From contig PNOO01000059.1 of NCBI GenBank assembly GCA_013824905.1, forward strand, positions 1-11,597: a stretch of DNA of 11,597 nt, given 5' to 3'. Of this stretch, positions 1 to 6,821 are shown one piece after another; positions within the stretch are counted from its first letter, which is position 1, and every line of letters starts with the position of its first letter. Under the pieces are notes generated by a model. That model saw nothing but the letters and a program-made list of their open reading frames with translations, searched no databases and had not been told where the DNA came from. Source of the stretch: Syntrophus sp. (in: bacteria). Lineage in GTDB: Bacteria > Desulfobacterota > Syntrophia > Syntrophales > UBA5619. The translations under genes were made by a program, and so were the position numbers.

Positions 1-34
1 CTTTCTGTCTGTACCATCCACCCAGAAAGGGGTT

Positions 35-54
35 TCTGGAGATGCTTCTCCAGA
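35..54. other. Perfect 8-bp hairpin upstream of the radical SAM gene
   Basis: TCTGGAGA at 35-42 and TCTCCAGA at 47-54 form a perfect 8-bp inverted repeat around the loop TGCT. No T-run follows, so it is not a classical intrinsic terminator. It lies about 20 nt before the GTG start at 75 and could be a leader structure or the remnant of an upstream 3' end. A looser inverted repeat (CTTTCTG at 1-7, CAGAAAG at 23-29) precedes it. Only the pairing is seen; function is unknown. Confidence 0.35.
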
Positions 55-74
55 GGTTATAAGGTGATAACGTC

Positions 75-1178
75 GTGATCGAAAAAATCTTTGGCAAGTT
101 TCTGCAAAAGAAAAGAAGAAAGCCTTTTTCGGCCTGGCAGATAGAATTGACCACCCGGTGTCCTCTTTTGTGCAAGATGTGCATCCGCTCGGAAAGTTCA
201 GAGTGGCAATACCAGGATATGCCTCTCGAGGATTTCAAGAAAATCCTTCCTTACCTGAAGGAGGTGGAAACCGTTGTACTCGAGGGCTGGGGCGAATCCC
301 TGCTCCATAAGGATCTTACCGAATGCGTCAGGCTGGTCAAGAGGGAGGGGTCCCAGGTGGGTTTCGTCACCAGTGGGATGGGATTGACAAAGGATCGTGT
401 CTCCGAACTCATCGAGGCGGGGCTCGATTTCGTGGGTTTCTCGATCTCAGGGACGACTCCGGAAACGCACAATGCCATCCGGGTCAACTCCCACCTCCCG
501 GAGGTTCTTGCCGCCATTCGTCTGTTTCAGGAAGAGCAAAAACGTCTGGGTCTCCTGAGACCCAAAATCCACATGATCTTTCTGATGGTCAAAGACAATG
601 TGCATGAGGTCCCCTCGGTCCCCTCTTTTGCAAAGGAAGCGGGTATCGAGGAGGTCGTTATCACCAACCTCTGTCATACAATCAATCTCTGGCAGGAAAT
701 ACAGAGGGTATTTGTCTGGGATAATGCCATGAGTCCTTACGAAGAGGTCGTCAGGCAGGCGGAAGCCAATGCAATAAAATTGAACATCCGACTCAAGAAA
801 CCGGCCCTGTCCGCTTCCAATGTACCCGTATGTGCGGAGAACCCACTCCGGAACCTTTACATATCCGCAGAAGGAGAGGTCTCCCCCTGCGTCTATCTCT
901 ATCCTCCTCTGCCGTCGCCTTTTAGACGCATCTTCTGTGAAAAAGAAGATAGGACAGATAAGATCAGCTTCGGAAACCTCTTCAAAGAGCCTTTCTCTAA
1001 GATATGGAACAGCAGCCCTTATCAAGAGTTCAGAAACCGGTTCATTAAAAGAGAAAAGGAATATAAGGAATCCTATTTCTCGCTGTTGCAAAATCCGAGG
1101 TTGAAAAACCCCGAAGACAACGCTCTTTCGGAACCCCCGGAGCCGTGCAAAACCTGTCATAAAATCCTTGGCATCTGA
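75..1178 (+). CDS. Radical SAM protein with SPASM/twitch-like C-terminus
   Basis: Radical SAM enzyme of 367 residues, cytoplasmic, substrate unknown. The CX3CX2C motif that binds the SAM-cleaving [4Fe-4S] cluster is C29, C33, C36 (sequence CPLLCKMC). A GWGE stretch near residue 72 matches the SAM-binding GGE-type motif. The C-terminal part has C253, a GX4C motif ending at C272, C288 and a terminal CX2C (C358, C361). This resembles a SPASM or twitch domain that binds auxiliary clusters, but the full SPASM cysteine set is not present. Such proteins modify peptides or small molecules; nothing here shows which. The start is GTG at 75, about 8 nt after an AAGGTGA ribosome binding site. The next gene starts 67 nt downstream. 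Whether it belongs with the transporter/redox genes is not clear; it may be the end of an upstream operon. Family assignment is firm, function is not. Confidence 0.9.
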   Translation: MIEKIFGKFLQKKRRKPFSAWQIELTTRCPLLCKMCIRSESSEWQYQDMPLEDFKKILPYLKEVETVVLEGWGESLLHKDLTECVRLVKREGSQVGFVTSGMGLTKDRVSELIEAGLDFVGFSISGTTPETHNAIRVNSHLPEVLAAIRLFQEEQKRLGLLRPKIHMIFLMVKDNVHEVPSVPSFAKEAGIEEVVITNLCHTINLWQEIQRVFVWDNAMSPYEEVVRQAEANAIKLNIRLKKPALSASNVPVCAENPLRNLYISAEGEVSPCVYLYPPLPSPFRRIFCEKEDRTDKISFGNLFKEPFSKIWNSSPYQEFRNRFIKREKEYKESYFSLLQNPRLKNPEDNALSEPPEPCKTCHKILGI

Positions 1179-1245
1179 TAAGACCCCAAACGGGCCGGCA
1201 GCAGGTAAACATCAAGCTCTTCAGGTTTTTCAGGAGCAAGAAAAT

Positions 1246-1950
1246 GTGAGAAAATTGATGGCAGACATCTCCTGGCACTTTACGGGAAAAGATTTTTTCT
1301 GGGAGCTTCCGTTGGAAAAGAGGGATTTTGTTTCTTTGTCCACTCTCCGTAAGATAAAGAAAAATCAAATGATTTTTCTGGAAGGGAATAGAGGGAATTC
1401 CGTCTTTTATTTAGAAGAAGGGAAGGTGCGGATTTTCCGGATTAGCCCGTTCGGAAAAGAAATAATTATTTTCATCCGCCAACCCGGAGAAATGTTCGGC
1501 CTTGCAGAAGTCATCGGGAAGCATGACAGGGTTTTCAGTGCCCAGGCCATCACTCCCTGTCGGCTGTACGAGATTCGGGGCAAGGAATTCGAAACGCTCC
1601 TCCAGCGTCATCACACCCTGGCGCAAAGGGTTATCGCAGAGCTGGGACGGCGCCTGCGGTATCTTGGGGAGCAGATAGACAGCTTGATGGTTTGTGACGT
1701 ATCCACCAGATTATTAAAGCTGTTAATGTGCATCTCATGCCACAACGTGACCGACCCGAGTGAAATGAACAGACCCATACTCGTCTCTTTGAAACTCACG
1801 CAGGAACAAATTGCCGCTATGATCGGGTCCACCCAGCAAACCGTCTCGGAGACACTAAAAAGATTAAAGGAAGATGGGCTGATCGAAATCCTTGGAAAAG
1901 AGATTACTCTTCTGAAACCCCAAAAGATCTTCGATCTTTTATTGCTATAG
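1246..1950 (+). CDS. Crp/Fnr-family transcriptional regulator
   Basis: A 234-residue regulator, the usual length for the family. Residues about 30-145 form a cyclic-nucleotide-binding-type beta-barrel, with glycines in the EGN and EEGKVRIF stretches. A long dimerisation helix follows, then a Crp-type winged helix-turn-helix from residue 184 (LTQEQIAAMIGSTQQTVSET). It lacks the N-terminal cysteine cluster of FNR. It does have C105, C150 and a CX2C pair, C162 and C165, between the dimer helix and the DNA-binding domain. The frame is open back to a TTG at 1168 that overlaps the previous gene. I prefer GTG at 1246 because AGGAG lies at 1232-1236 with 9-nt spacing and the family homology begins just after; ATG at 1258 is the other option. 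Being directly upstream of the transporter and redox genes, it is a plausible local regulator of them. The effector (nucleotide, redox state or gas) is unknown. Confidence 0.9.
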   Translation: MRKLMADISWHFTGKDFFWELPLEKRDFVSLSTLRKIKKNQMIFLEGNRGNSVFYLEEGKVRIFRISPFGKEIIIFIRQPGEMFGLAEVIGKHDRVFSAQAITPCRLYEIRGKEFETLLQRHHTLAQRVIAELGRRLRYLGEQIDSLMVCDVSTRLLKLLMCISCHNVTDPSEMNRPILVSLKLTQEQIAAMIGSTQQTVSETLKRLKEDGLIEILGKEITLLKPQKIFDLLLL

Positions 1951-1956
1951 TTTTTT
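1922..1956 (+). terminator. Weak candidate terminator at the end of the regulator gene
   Basis: AAAAGATC (1922-1929) and GATCTTTT (1933-1940) form a perfect 8-bp stem with a 3-nt loop inside the last codons of the regulator. A run of six T follows at 1951-1956, separated from the stem by 10 nt. The stem is AT-rich and overlaps coding sequence, so termination here would be partial at best. Confidence 0.25.
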
Positions 1957-1964
1957 CTGCAATT

Positions 1965-2008
1965 TATCGCCTGCCTGATAGAATTTTCATCGCATCTTTC
2001 CCTATAAT
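1965..2008 (+). promoter_or_regulatory. Candidate activator-dependent promoter for the binding-protein gene
   Basis: A perfect TATAAT -10 hexamer lies at 2003-2008. No convincing -35 (TTGACA-like) hexamer is found at 16-18 bp spacing. Instead an imperfect dyad, TATC-N8-GATA at 1965-1980, is centred at 1972.5, which is about -41.5 if transcription starts near 2014. That is the geometry of a class II Crp/Fnr activator site, and a Crp/Fnr-family gene ends just upstream. The dyad does not match the classical CRP or FNR consensus. The -10 match is seen; regulator binding is inferred. Confidence 0.4.
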
Positions 2009-2048
2009 TCCCAAAGACGCTAAAAAGGCTGAGTGAATAAACCATCCA

Positions 2049-2126
2049 CGCCGCAAGCAGCGGGGTATTAAGGGGTATTAATCTGATGGTTCCGGGGTCC
2101 GACTCGCAGCAAGCTGCGGGGAATAC
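2049..2126. repeat. Intergenic repeats: two palindromic elements and a 10-bp tandem repeat
   Basis: Two related 22-bp elements lie in direct orientation at 2049-2070 and 2105-2126, identical at 17 of 22 positions. The second contains the near-perfect palindrome CGCAGC-AA-GCTGCG; the first has a shorter CCGC/GCGG stem. Between them GGGGTATTAA occurs twice in perfect tandem (2062-2071 and 2072-2081), overlapping the end of the first element. The GC-rich palindromes resemble dispersed REP-like intergenic elements. They would lie in the 5' untranslated region if the promoter at 2003-2008 is used. Confidence 0.5.
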
Positions 2127-2168
2127 AACCCGAAGCGATTTAAATAAATTTCTCAAAAGGAGGTAAAG

Positions 2169-2999
2169 ATGAGAAAATTGTTTTTGATTGGTGTGATGGC
2201 TTTTATATTATTCCCTGCGGTCGCTGGGTCTTCGGAGATCCGGTTTGGCCTGCTCCCCAGGCTTCCGGAAAAGGAGCTGGTCAGCATGTTCACCCCCCTG
2301 GCCAAATATCTTGAAAAAGAGACCGGAAGCAAAGTGACCCTTGTGATTCCGAAGGACTTTGACACTTATACCAAGCAGGCCATCGCCGGGGATTTCGACA
2401 TCGGATTTACCAACCCTTTTATTTACGTCAAGATAAGAAAAGCGGTCTCCCAGACGGAGCCGCTGGCGTTGGCCGCCGAGCCGGGAGTGGGTGCGAAGCT
2501 GAAGGGGGTCTTTATCGCCCTGAAGGAGAGCCCCTTGAAATCGTTCAAAGAGGCCAAGGGGAAAAAGGTCAGCTTTGTGGACCCGGGATCCGCCGCCGGA
2601 TACATCGCCCAGATGCTGGAGCTGCAGAAGGCCGGTATCAAAAAGGAGGACATACAGATTTCCTTTGCCGGGAAGCCCCCCAAAGTAGGCGAAGCGGTTC
2701 GGGACGGGAAGGCTGATTTAGGAGGACTGCCGGAGTCGGTCTTCAAGAGGCTGAATTTTGAGTACATGCTCAAAGTGGTCGGCAAAACCGAAGACCTTCC
2801 CAACTGGGCGCTTCACTCGACGGTAAAGACAAACCCGGCGGCTGCCGCAAAAATACGCGAAGCCCTACTGAAACTGAAACCCAAAACAGCTGAGGCCGAC
2901 CGTGTTTTGCAGGAGGCCAACCTGGAAGGTTTTCTGGCGACGTCGGACAAGGACTTTGACCTGATGCGCAAGGCGGCCGAGGCGGCCGGGGTTTATTGA
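2169..2999 (+). CDS. PhnD-like periplasmic solute-binding protein
   Basis: A 276-residue secreted binding protein of the phosphate/phosphite/phosphonate-binding (PhnD-like) family. The N-terminus is a classical signal peptide: MRK, a hydrophobic core, then a likely cleavage near residues 18-21 (AVAGSS). There is no lipobox cysteine. The mature protein opens with the family pattern EIRFGLLP, followed by LAKYLEKETGSKV, DIGFTNPFIYV (residues about 77-87) and a second lobe beginning KKVSFVDPGSAAGY. The start is fixed by a strong ribosome binding site, AAAAGGAGG at 2155-2163. No ABC permease or ATPase gene is present; the next gene, 38 bp downstream, is a secondary permease. PhnD-like proteins bind various anions and some act as sensors, so the ligand cannot be read from the family. 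It could supply an anion to the downstream permease or serve an ABC transporter encoded elsewhere. Confidence 0.85.
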   Translation: MRKLFLIGVMAFILFPAVAGSSEIRFGLLPRLPEKELVSMFTPLAKYLEKETGSKVTLVIPKDFDTYTKQAIAGDFDIGFTNPFIYVKIRKAVSQTEPLALAAEPGVGAKLKGVFIALKESPLKSFKEAKGKKVSFVDPGSAAGYIAQMLELQKAGIKKEDIQISFAGKPPKVGEAVRDGKADLGGLPESVFKRLNFEYMLKVVGKTEDLPNWALHSTVKTNPAAAAKIREALLKLKPKTAEADRVLQEANLEGFLATSDKDFDLMRKAAEAAGVY

Positions 3000-3037
3000 C
3001 GGAATAGAGCAACAACCAAAGAAAGGAGGACAAAGCC

Positions 3038-4543
3038 TTGGAAAAAGATATCAGGAACACCAAGGATGAAAGCTATCTTGAAGAAAAGATGAAGGCCATC
3101 GATAAGGCCGAGGAAGGTCCTTCGGGAATATCCAAAAAATCTCTCTTCGGAATCATTTTCGCTTTTACCGTTCTATTCATCATTCATTTCGGCCCGGCCA
3201 TCCCCGGACTGCGGCCCACATCCCAGTCGGTTTTTGGCGTGTTCCTCTGGTTCATCATCTGTATGGTGACCGACGCCCTTCCTGCGGCGATTGTGGGGTT
3301 GGCCACCCCGCTTTTGATGGTCCTCCTGGGCAATGTGAAAATCCCGGCGGCCTTCAAGGCCTTCACCTCGGATGTGTTCTTCCTGGCGGCGGGGGCCTTC
3401 ATCATCGCCGGAATCATGATGGGCACCCCTCTGGGAAAGAGGATTGCGCTGACCATCGTCACGAAGATGAAATCCAACCGCGTGACCCGGATTCTCGTGG
3501 GCCTGGGGGTCGCGGATATCGCCGTCGGCGGGGTCATGCCCACAGTCTCCGAATCGGCCCTGTTCCTGCCGGTGGCCAAGAGCATCGGGAGGTTAATGGA
3601 TGGAAAGGAACATTTACCCGAGGTGAAGAGGATCAATACGGCCCTGTTGCTTCAAACTCCGGGCCTGACGCCCCTTTTCACCGGCGTCCTCATTTTGACC
3701 AGCCACTTCCCCAACATCATCCTGGCCGGGGCTCTGAAAGAGTCGGAGGGAATCTATATATCCTGGGTCAATTGGCTTTGGCTCAATCTTCCCCTCTGGG
3801 GGCTGCTCCCCATTATGTTCATCTATGTCTACTGGTATTTCGATCTCTGGAACCTGGAAATCCCCGGCGCGACCGAGGAGATTCCCAGGATGAAAGAGGA
3901 GTTGGGGAAGATCACCTGGCCGGAGATCTGGGGACTGATCTGCGTGGGAACGGGCCTGTCTTTGTGGATCACCGAGCAGTGGCACGGAATCCAATCCGGG
4001 ATGGTGGCCCTGATGGTGGCGGCCCTGCTCTTCATGCCCTGGGGTGGAATCGACTTCAAGAAAGTCAACAAAAACGTCCTCTGGGACACCCTAATGCTTC
4101 TGGGCGGGGCCATCTCACTGGGACTGGTCCTCTACGACGTGGGCGTAGTCCAGTGGCTCTCCAACATGATCCTCAGTCCCATCAAGGATCTGAATCTGAG
4201 CCCCCTGCCCCTGCTCTTTGTTCTGGTCTTCGCCATGCACATCCCCCGGGCCGGGGTGGTGAGCGCCGTGGCTATGGGATCGGCCTTCGTTCCGTTGACC
4301 ATCGGCATGGCCAAGACGCTGGGCATTGGGGTGCTGCCCTTCACGCTGGTGACCATCAACTGTCTGAGCTATGCCTTCTTCCTGCCCATTTCGATTACCG
4401 CATTTCTCATCGCCTGGTCAGCGTCGGGGGCTTCCGGATGGACAGCCATCCGCTTCGGGGCGGGTCTGACCATCATCAGCAACATCTATGTCATTTTGGT
4501 ACAGACAGCCTGGCTTTCCCTCATCGGATATCCATTGAAATGA
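3038..4543 (+). CDS. SLC13/DASS-family anion permease
   Basis: A 501-residue inner-membrane transporter with a hydrophilic N-terminal stretch of about 45 residues, then about 11-12 hydrophobic segments to the C-terminus. The overall pattern, two repeats each with a re-entrant loop before a helix ending near a proline, fits the divalent anion:sodium symporter (DASS/SLC13) superfamily, whose members move sulfate, di/tricarboxylates and related anions. The two loop regions are around residues 167-178 (MPTVSESALFLP) and 401-420 (HIPRAGVVSAVAMGSAFVPL). The SNT motifs that line the sodium and substrate sites in typical members are not present in canonical form, so ion coupling and substrate may differ. 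The start is TTG at 3038, 8 nt after GAAAGGAGG. It follows the binding-protein gene by 38 bp and precedes the flavoprotein gene by 86 bp, so it probably imports, or exports, the substrate or product of that enzyme. Confidence 0.85.
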   Translation: MEKDIRNTKDESYLEEKMKAIDKAEEGPSGISKKSLFGIIFAFTVLFIIHFGPAIPGLRPTSQSVFGVFLWFIICMVTDALPAAIVGLATPLLMVLLGNVKIPAAFKAFTSDVFFLAAGAFIIAGIMMGTPLGKRIALTIVTKMKSNRVTRILVGLGVADIAVGGVMPTVSESALFLPVAKSIGRLMDGKEHLPEVKRINTALLLQTPGLTPLFTGVLILTSHFPNIILAGALKESEGIYISWVNWLWLNLPLWGLLPIMFIYVYWYFDLWNLEIPGATEEIPRMKEELGKITWPEIWGLICVGTGLSLWITEQWHGIQSGMVALMVAALLFMPWGGIDFKKVNKNVLWDTLMLLGGAISLGLVLYDVGVVQWLSNMILSPIKDLNLSPLPLLFVLVFAMHIPRAGVVSAVAMGSAFVPLTIGMAKTLGIGVLPFTLVTINCLSYAFFLPISITAFLIAWSASGASGWTAIRFGAGLTIISNIYVILVQTAWLSLIGYPLK

Positions 4544-4629
4544 AGATTCAAGAGAACAGATGATAGACTAAAAGCTGACTGCCAAGAGGCTAAGAGATAA
4601 GACTCTGAACCATTTGAAAGGAGAAATGA

Positions 4630-6387
4630 ATGCCTGTAGAAACTGCCAAGAAAATTGATGACATTCAAACGGAAATTCTGGAAACGGATCTATTGATCGT
4701 CGGGGGGGGGAATGCCGGATGTTTTGCAGCCTATGAGGCTAAATCCTTGGATCCTTCCCTCCGGGTAACCATCATGGAGAAGGCACACATCAGCCGGAGC
4801 GGGGCCCTTGCCGCGGGCATGGACGCCATCAACACCTACATCCGGCGGGACAAAGAAGAGACACCGGAGAAGCTGGTGAAATGGAGCCGAGCTCAGATGG
4901 GGGGAGGACCAATCCGAGAAGATCTGGCCTTGTCCAATGCCGAGATTCTGAACGAAGGCGTCGAACTTCTTGAGGAGTGGGGTCTTCCTATTATCAAAGA
5001 CGAGGACGGAGAGTACAAATTAAGGGGGCGCTACGACATCTCCATCCATGGAGAGCAGCTCAAGCCGATCATTGCGGAAAAAGCCATGGAAGCGGGCGCG
5101 CAGGTACTCAACCGGGTTGTTGCTACCAACTTGTTGATGGACGAAGATCGCTGTGTCGGGGCTATGGGCTTCGGGGTTCGGGACGGCAAATTCTATGTAG
5201 TCCGCGCCAAGGCAACCATCGTTTCCACGGGTGGAGCATGCGGTATCTACAAGTCTCCGGTCACCGATTATTCAGGCGCCCACCACCAGACCTGGATGTG
5301 CCCTTTTAACGTGGGCACGGGCTACGCCATGGGTATTCGGGCGGGCGCCGAGCTGACCTCCCTGGAGCAAAGGTGGGTTGCGGTACGCACAAAGGATTTC
5401 TGCGGACCGGTGGACACCCTTGCCGTAGCGTATGGGTGCCTGATGACCAACGGCAAGGGGGAACGGATTATGGAGCAGCGATACGCCCATCTGGGGGGCG
5501 AGAAGGCTCCGCGTTTCTGCCGTCTCAACGCGCCGATGAACGAATGGCTGGAAGGCCGGGGACCGACTTATATAGATACCACAGTACTGGACCCGGAAGA
5601 GGCCAAGGATTTGCGGACCGACATGCTCAATGAGCGACCGTCTTTTGTTCTTTTCCTGGCGAGTCTTGGCATCGACATTACCAAGGAACCCGTGGAGATC
5701 TACGGCAGCGACCCTTATATCGTCGGGGGACATACCGGAAGCGGTTACTGGGTGGACATTTCTCGTATGACCACGATTCCAGGCCTCTTCGCCGCAGGAG
5801 AATCGGCCGGCGGGAGTCCGAATAAATTTGTCGGCGGCTGCGCGGCCGAAGGAAGGTTGGCCGCCAGAGGGGCCTCTGCTTATCTCAAAAACGTCAGCCT
5901 GCCCCCAGTCGATTCGGCCCAGGTAGACGAGGAAAAGAAAAGGACCTTCGCCCCCTTCCTTCGCGGTCCTGCATTTGACGGCATCAACCCTACCGAGATG
6001 GAAGAGAGGCTGCAGAGGCTCATGGATGAGTACGCCGGAGGAGTTCACCAGTTTTACCGGATGAACGAAGAACGGCTCGTCCATGCCCTCAAGCATATCC
6101 GGAAGCTTCAGGAGCAGGCCGGGCTTCTGCATGTCGGGGATCTGCACGGCCTCATGGGCGCCCATGAGGTGATCGACCGCCTCAATATAGCCGAGGTGCT
6201 GATCCACCATCTTCTCTACCGCAAAGAGACCCGCTGGCCCGGATGGCAAACCCGCATGGATTACCCGGAGATCGACCCGAAACTGGACTGTTTTGTAGAA
6301 AGCGTTCGTGATCCAAAAACAGGCGAAATAAAGGTGTTTACGAGACCCTACGAGCAGTTGATTCCAGGAGATCGGTTAAAACCCTGA
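4630..6387 (+). CDS. Adenylylsulfate reductase alpha-like (AprA-like) FAD flavoprotein
   Basis: A 585-residue cytoplasmic flavoprotein of the AprA branch of the fumarate reductase/succinate dehydrogenase flavoprotein superfamily. The FAD-binding motif GGGNAG is at residues 25-30, followed by RSGALAAG, NTYI, HGE, ATIVSTGGA and a C-terminal RKETRWPG that is characteristic of AprA. Aligned by eye to the Archaeoglobus fulgidus enzyme (from memory), N74, W234, R265, R317 and H398 are kept as N68, W222, R253, R298 and H368. Glu141, Gly274, Phe277 and Leu278 become R132, D262, A265 and V266. It is somewhat shorter than typical AprA (about 620-660), lacking a segment before SRMTT (residue about 376). 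The start has AAAGGAGA 5-6 nt upstream. The ferredoxin partner lies downstream, whereas aprB normally precedes aprA. It could reduce APS, oxidise sulfite with AMP, or act on another anion; the changed pocket and lack of ATP sulfurylase make true APS reductase uncertain, so no symbol is given. Confidence 0.85.
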   Translation: MPVETAKKIDDIQTEILETDLLIVGGGNAGCFAAYEAKSLDPSLRVTIMEKAHISRSGALAAGMDAINTYIRRDKEETPEKLVKWSRAQMGGGPIREDLALSNAEILNEGVELLEEWGLPIIKDEDGEYKLRGRYDISIHGEQLKPIIAEKAMEAGAQVLNRVVATNLLMDEDRCVGAMGFGVRDGKFYVVRAKATIVSTGGACGIYKSPVTDYSGAHHQTWMCPFNVGTGYAMGIRAGAELTSLEQRWVAVRTKDFCGPVDTLAVAYGCLMTNGKGERIMEQRYAHLGGEKAPRFCRLNAPMNEWLEGRGPTYIDTTVLDPEEAKDLRTDMLNERPSFVLFLASLGIDITKEPVEIYGSDPYIVGGHTGSGYWVDISRMTTIPGLFAAGESAGGSPNKFVGGCAAEGRLAARGASAYLKNVSLPPVDSAQVDEEKKRTFAPFLRGPAFDGINPTEMEERLQRLMDEYAGGVHQFYRMNEERLVHALKHIRKLQEQAGLLHVGDLHGLMGAHEVIDRLNIAEVLIHHLLYRKETRWPGWQTRMDYPEIDPKLDCFVESVRDPKTGEIKVFTRPYEQLIPGDRLKP

Positions 6388-6494
6388 AAGAATTAGAAGC
6401 AAAACGCTTCACCCGCAGATCGGAGCTTCTAGGTTGCGCTCCCGGTCATTGGGTTCAGATGTCTGCGTTAATGCATCATGATGAGGAGGAAGAC

Positions 6495-6821
6495 ATGCCA
6501 CCCAAAGTGGAACGAGAAAAATGCGACGGTTGCAAGGCTGAGAAAGAAACGCTTTGCGAGCAAGTTTGCCCGGGGGACTTGATGACCCTGGATGAAAACA
6601 AAAAAGCCATTTGCAGAATGCCCCGGGATTGCTGGGACTGCATGTCCTGCGTAAAGATCTGCCCCAAAGGCGCCCTGGAGACCAGAATACCTTATCAGTT
6701 GGGCTTTCATGTAGCCAAGCTCATTCCCCTGATGGGCACCGATACCATCACCTGGACATTGATCGACATCAATGGAAAAGTAGAAAGATTCCATTATATC
6801 AATAGGGGTAGCCTGGATTGA
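6495..6821 (+). CDS. AprB-like 2x[4Fe-4S] ferredoxin subunit, short form
   Basis: A 108-residue iron-sulfur protein matching the AprB subunit. The first cluster motif is CX2CX7CX3C (C10, C13, C21, C25), opening with EKCDGCK as in AprB. The second is CX2CX2CX3C (C46, C49, C52, C56) within DCWDCMSCVKICPKGA; W47 matches the tryptophan placed between the clusters in AprB. The beta segment PLMGTDTITWTLIDINGKVERF also follows AprB. The protein then stops, so the roughly 40-60-residue C-terminal tail of typical AprB (about 150-166 residues), which wraps around AprA, is absent. The frame opens at ATG 6459, but ATG 6495 is preferred: it has GAGGAGGA at 6483-6490 and starts with the family N-terminus MPPKVEREKC. 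It presumably feeds or drains electrons of the AprA-like FAD. Its stop overlaps the TTG start of the next gene. C40 is an extra cysteine outside the motifs. Confidence 0.88.
   Translation: MPPKVEREKCDGCKAEKETLCEQVCPGDLMTLDENKKAICRMPRDCWDCMSCVKICPKGALETRIPYQLGFHVAKLIPLMGTDTITWTLIDINGKVERFHYINRGSLD

Noticed and set aside
1168..1245. Extended N-terminus of the Crp/Fnr regulator from TTG 1168
   Set aside because: The extra 26 residues are outside the family, overlap the previous gene and lack a good ribosome binding site; GTG 1246 has AGGAG.
2169..2999. Assignment as phosphonate ABC transporter subunit PhnD
   Set aside because: No phnC or phnE gene is nearby and the family binds diverse ligands, so only PhnD-like is supported.
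3772..4563. 263-codon open frame on the + strand in another frame
   Set aside because: Overlaps the permease out of frame and gives a low-complexity, His/Gly/Arg-rich product typical of a shadow frame.
5272..6249. 325-codon open frame on the - strand
   Set aside because: Antisense to the AprA-like gene, with no family pattern; a shadow of GC-biased codons.
4630..6821. Direct assignment as housekeeping APS reductase aprA/aprB
   Set aside because: Family membership is clear, but the reversed gene order, absent sat, short AprB tail and changed pocket residues leave the substrate open.
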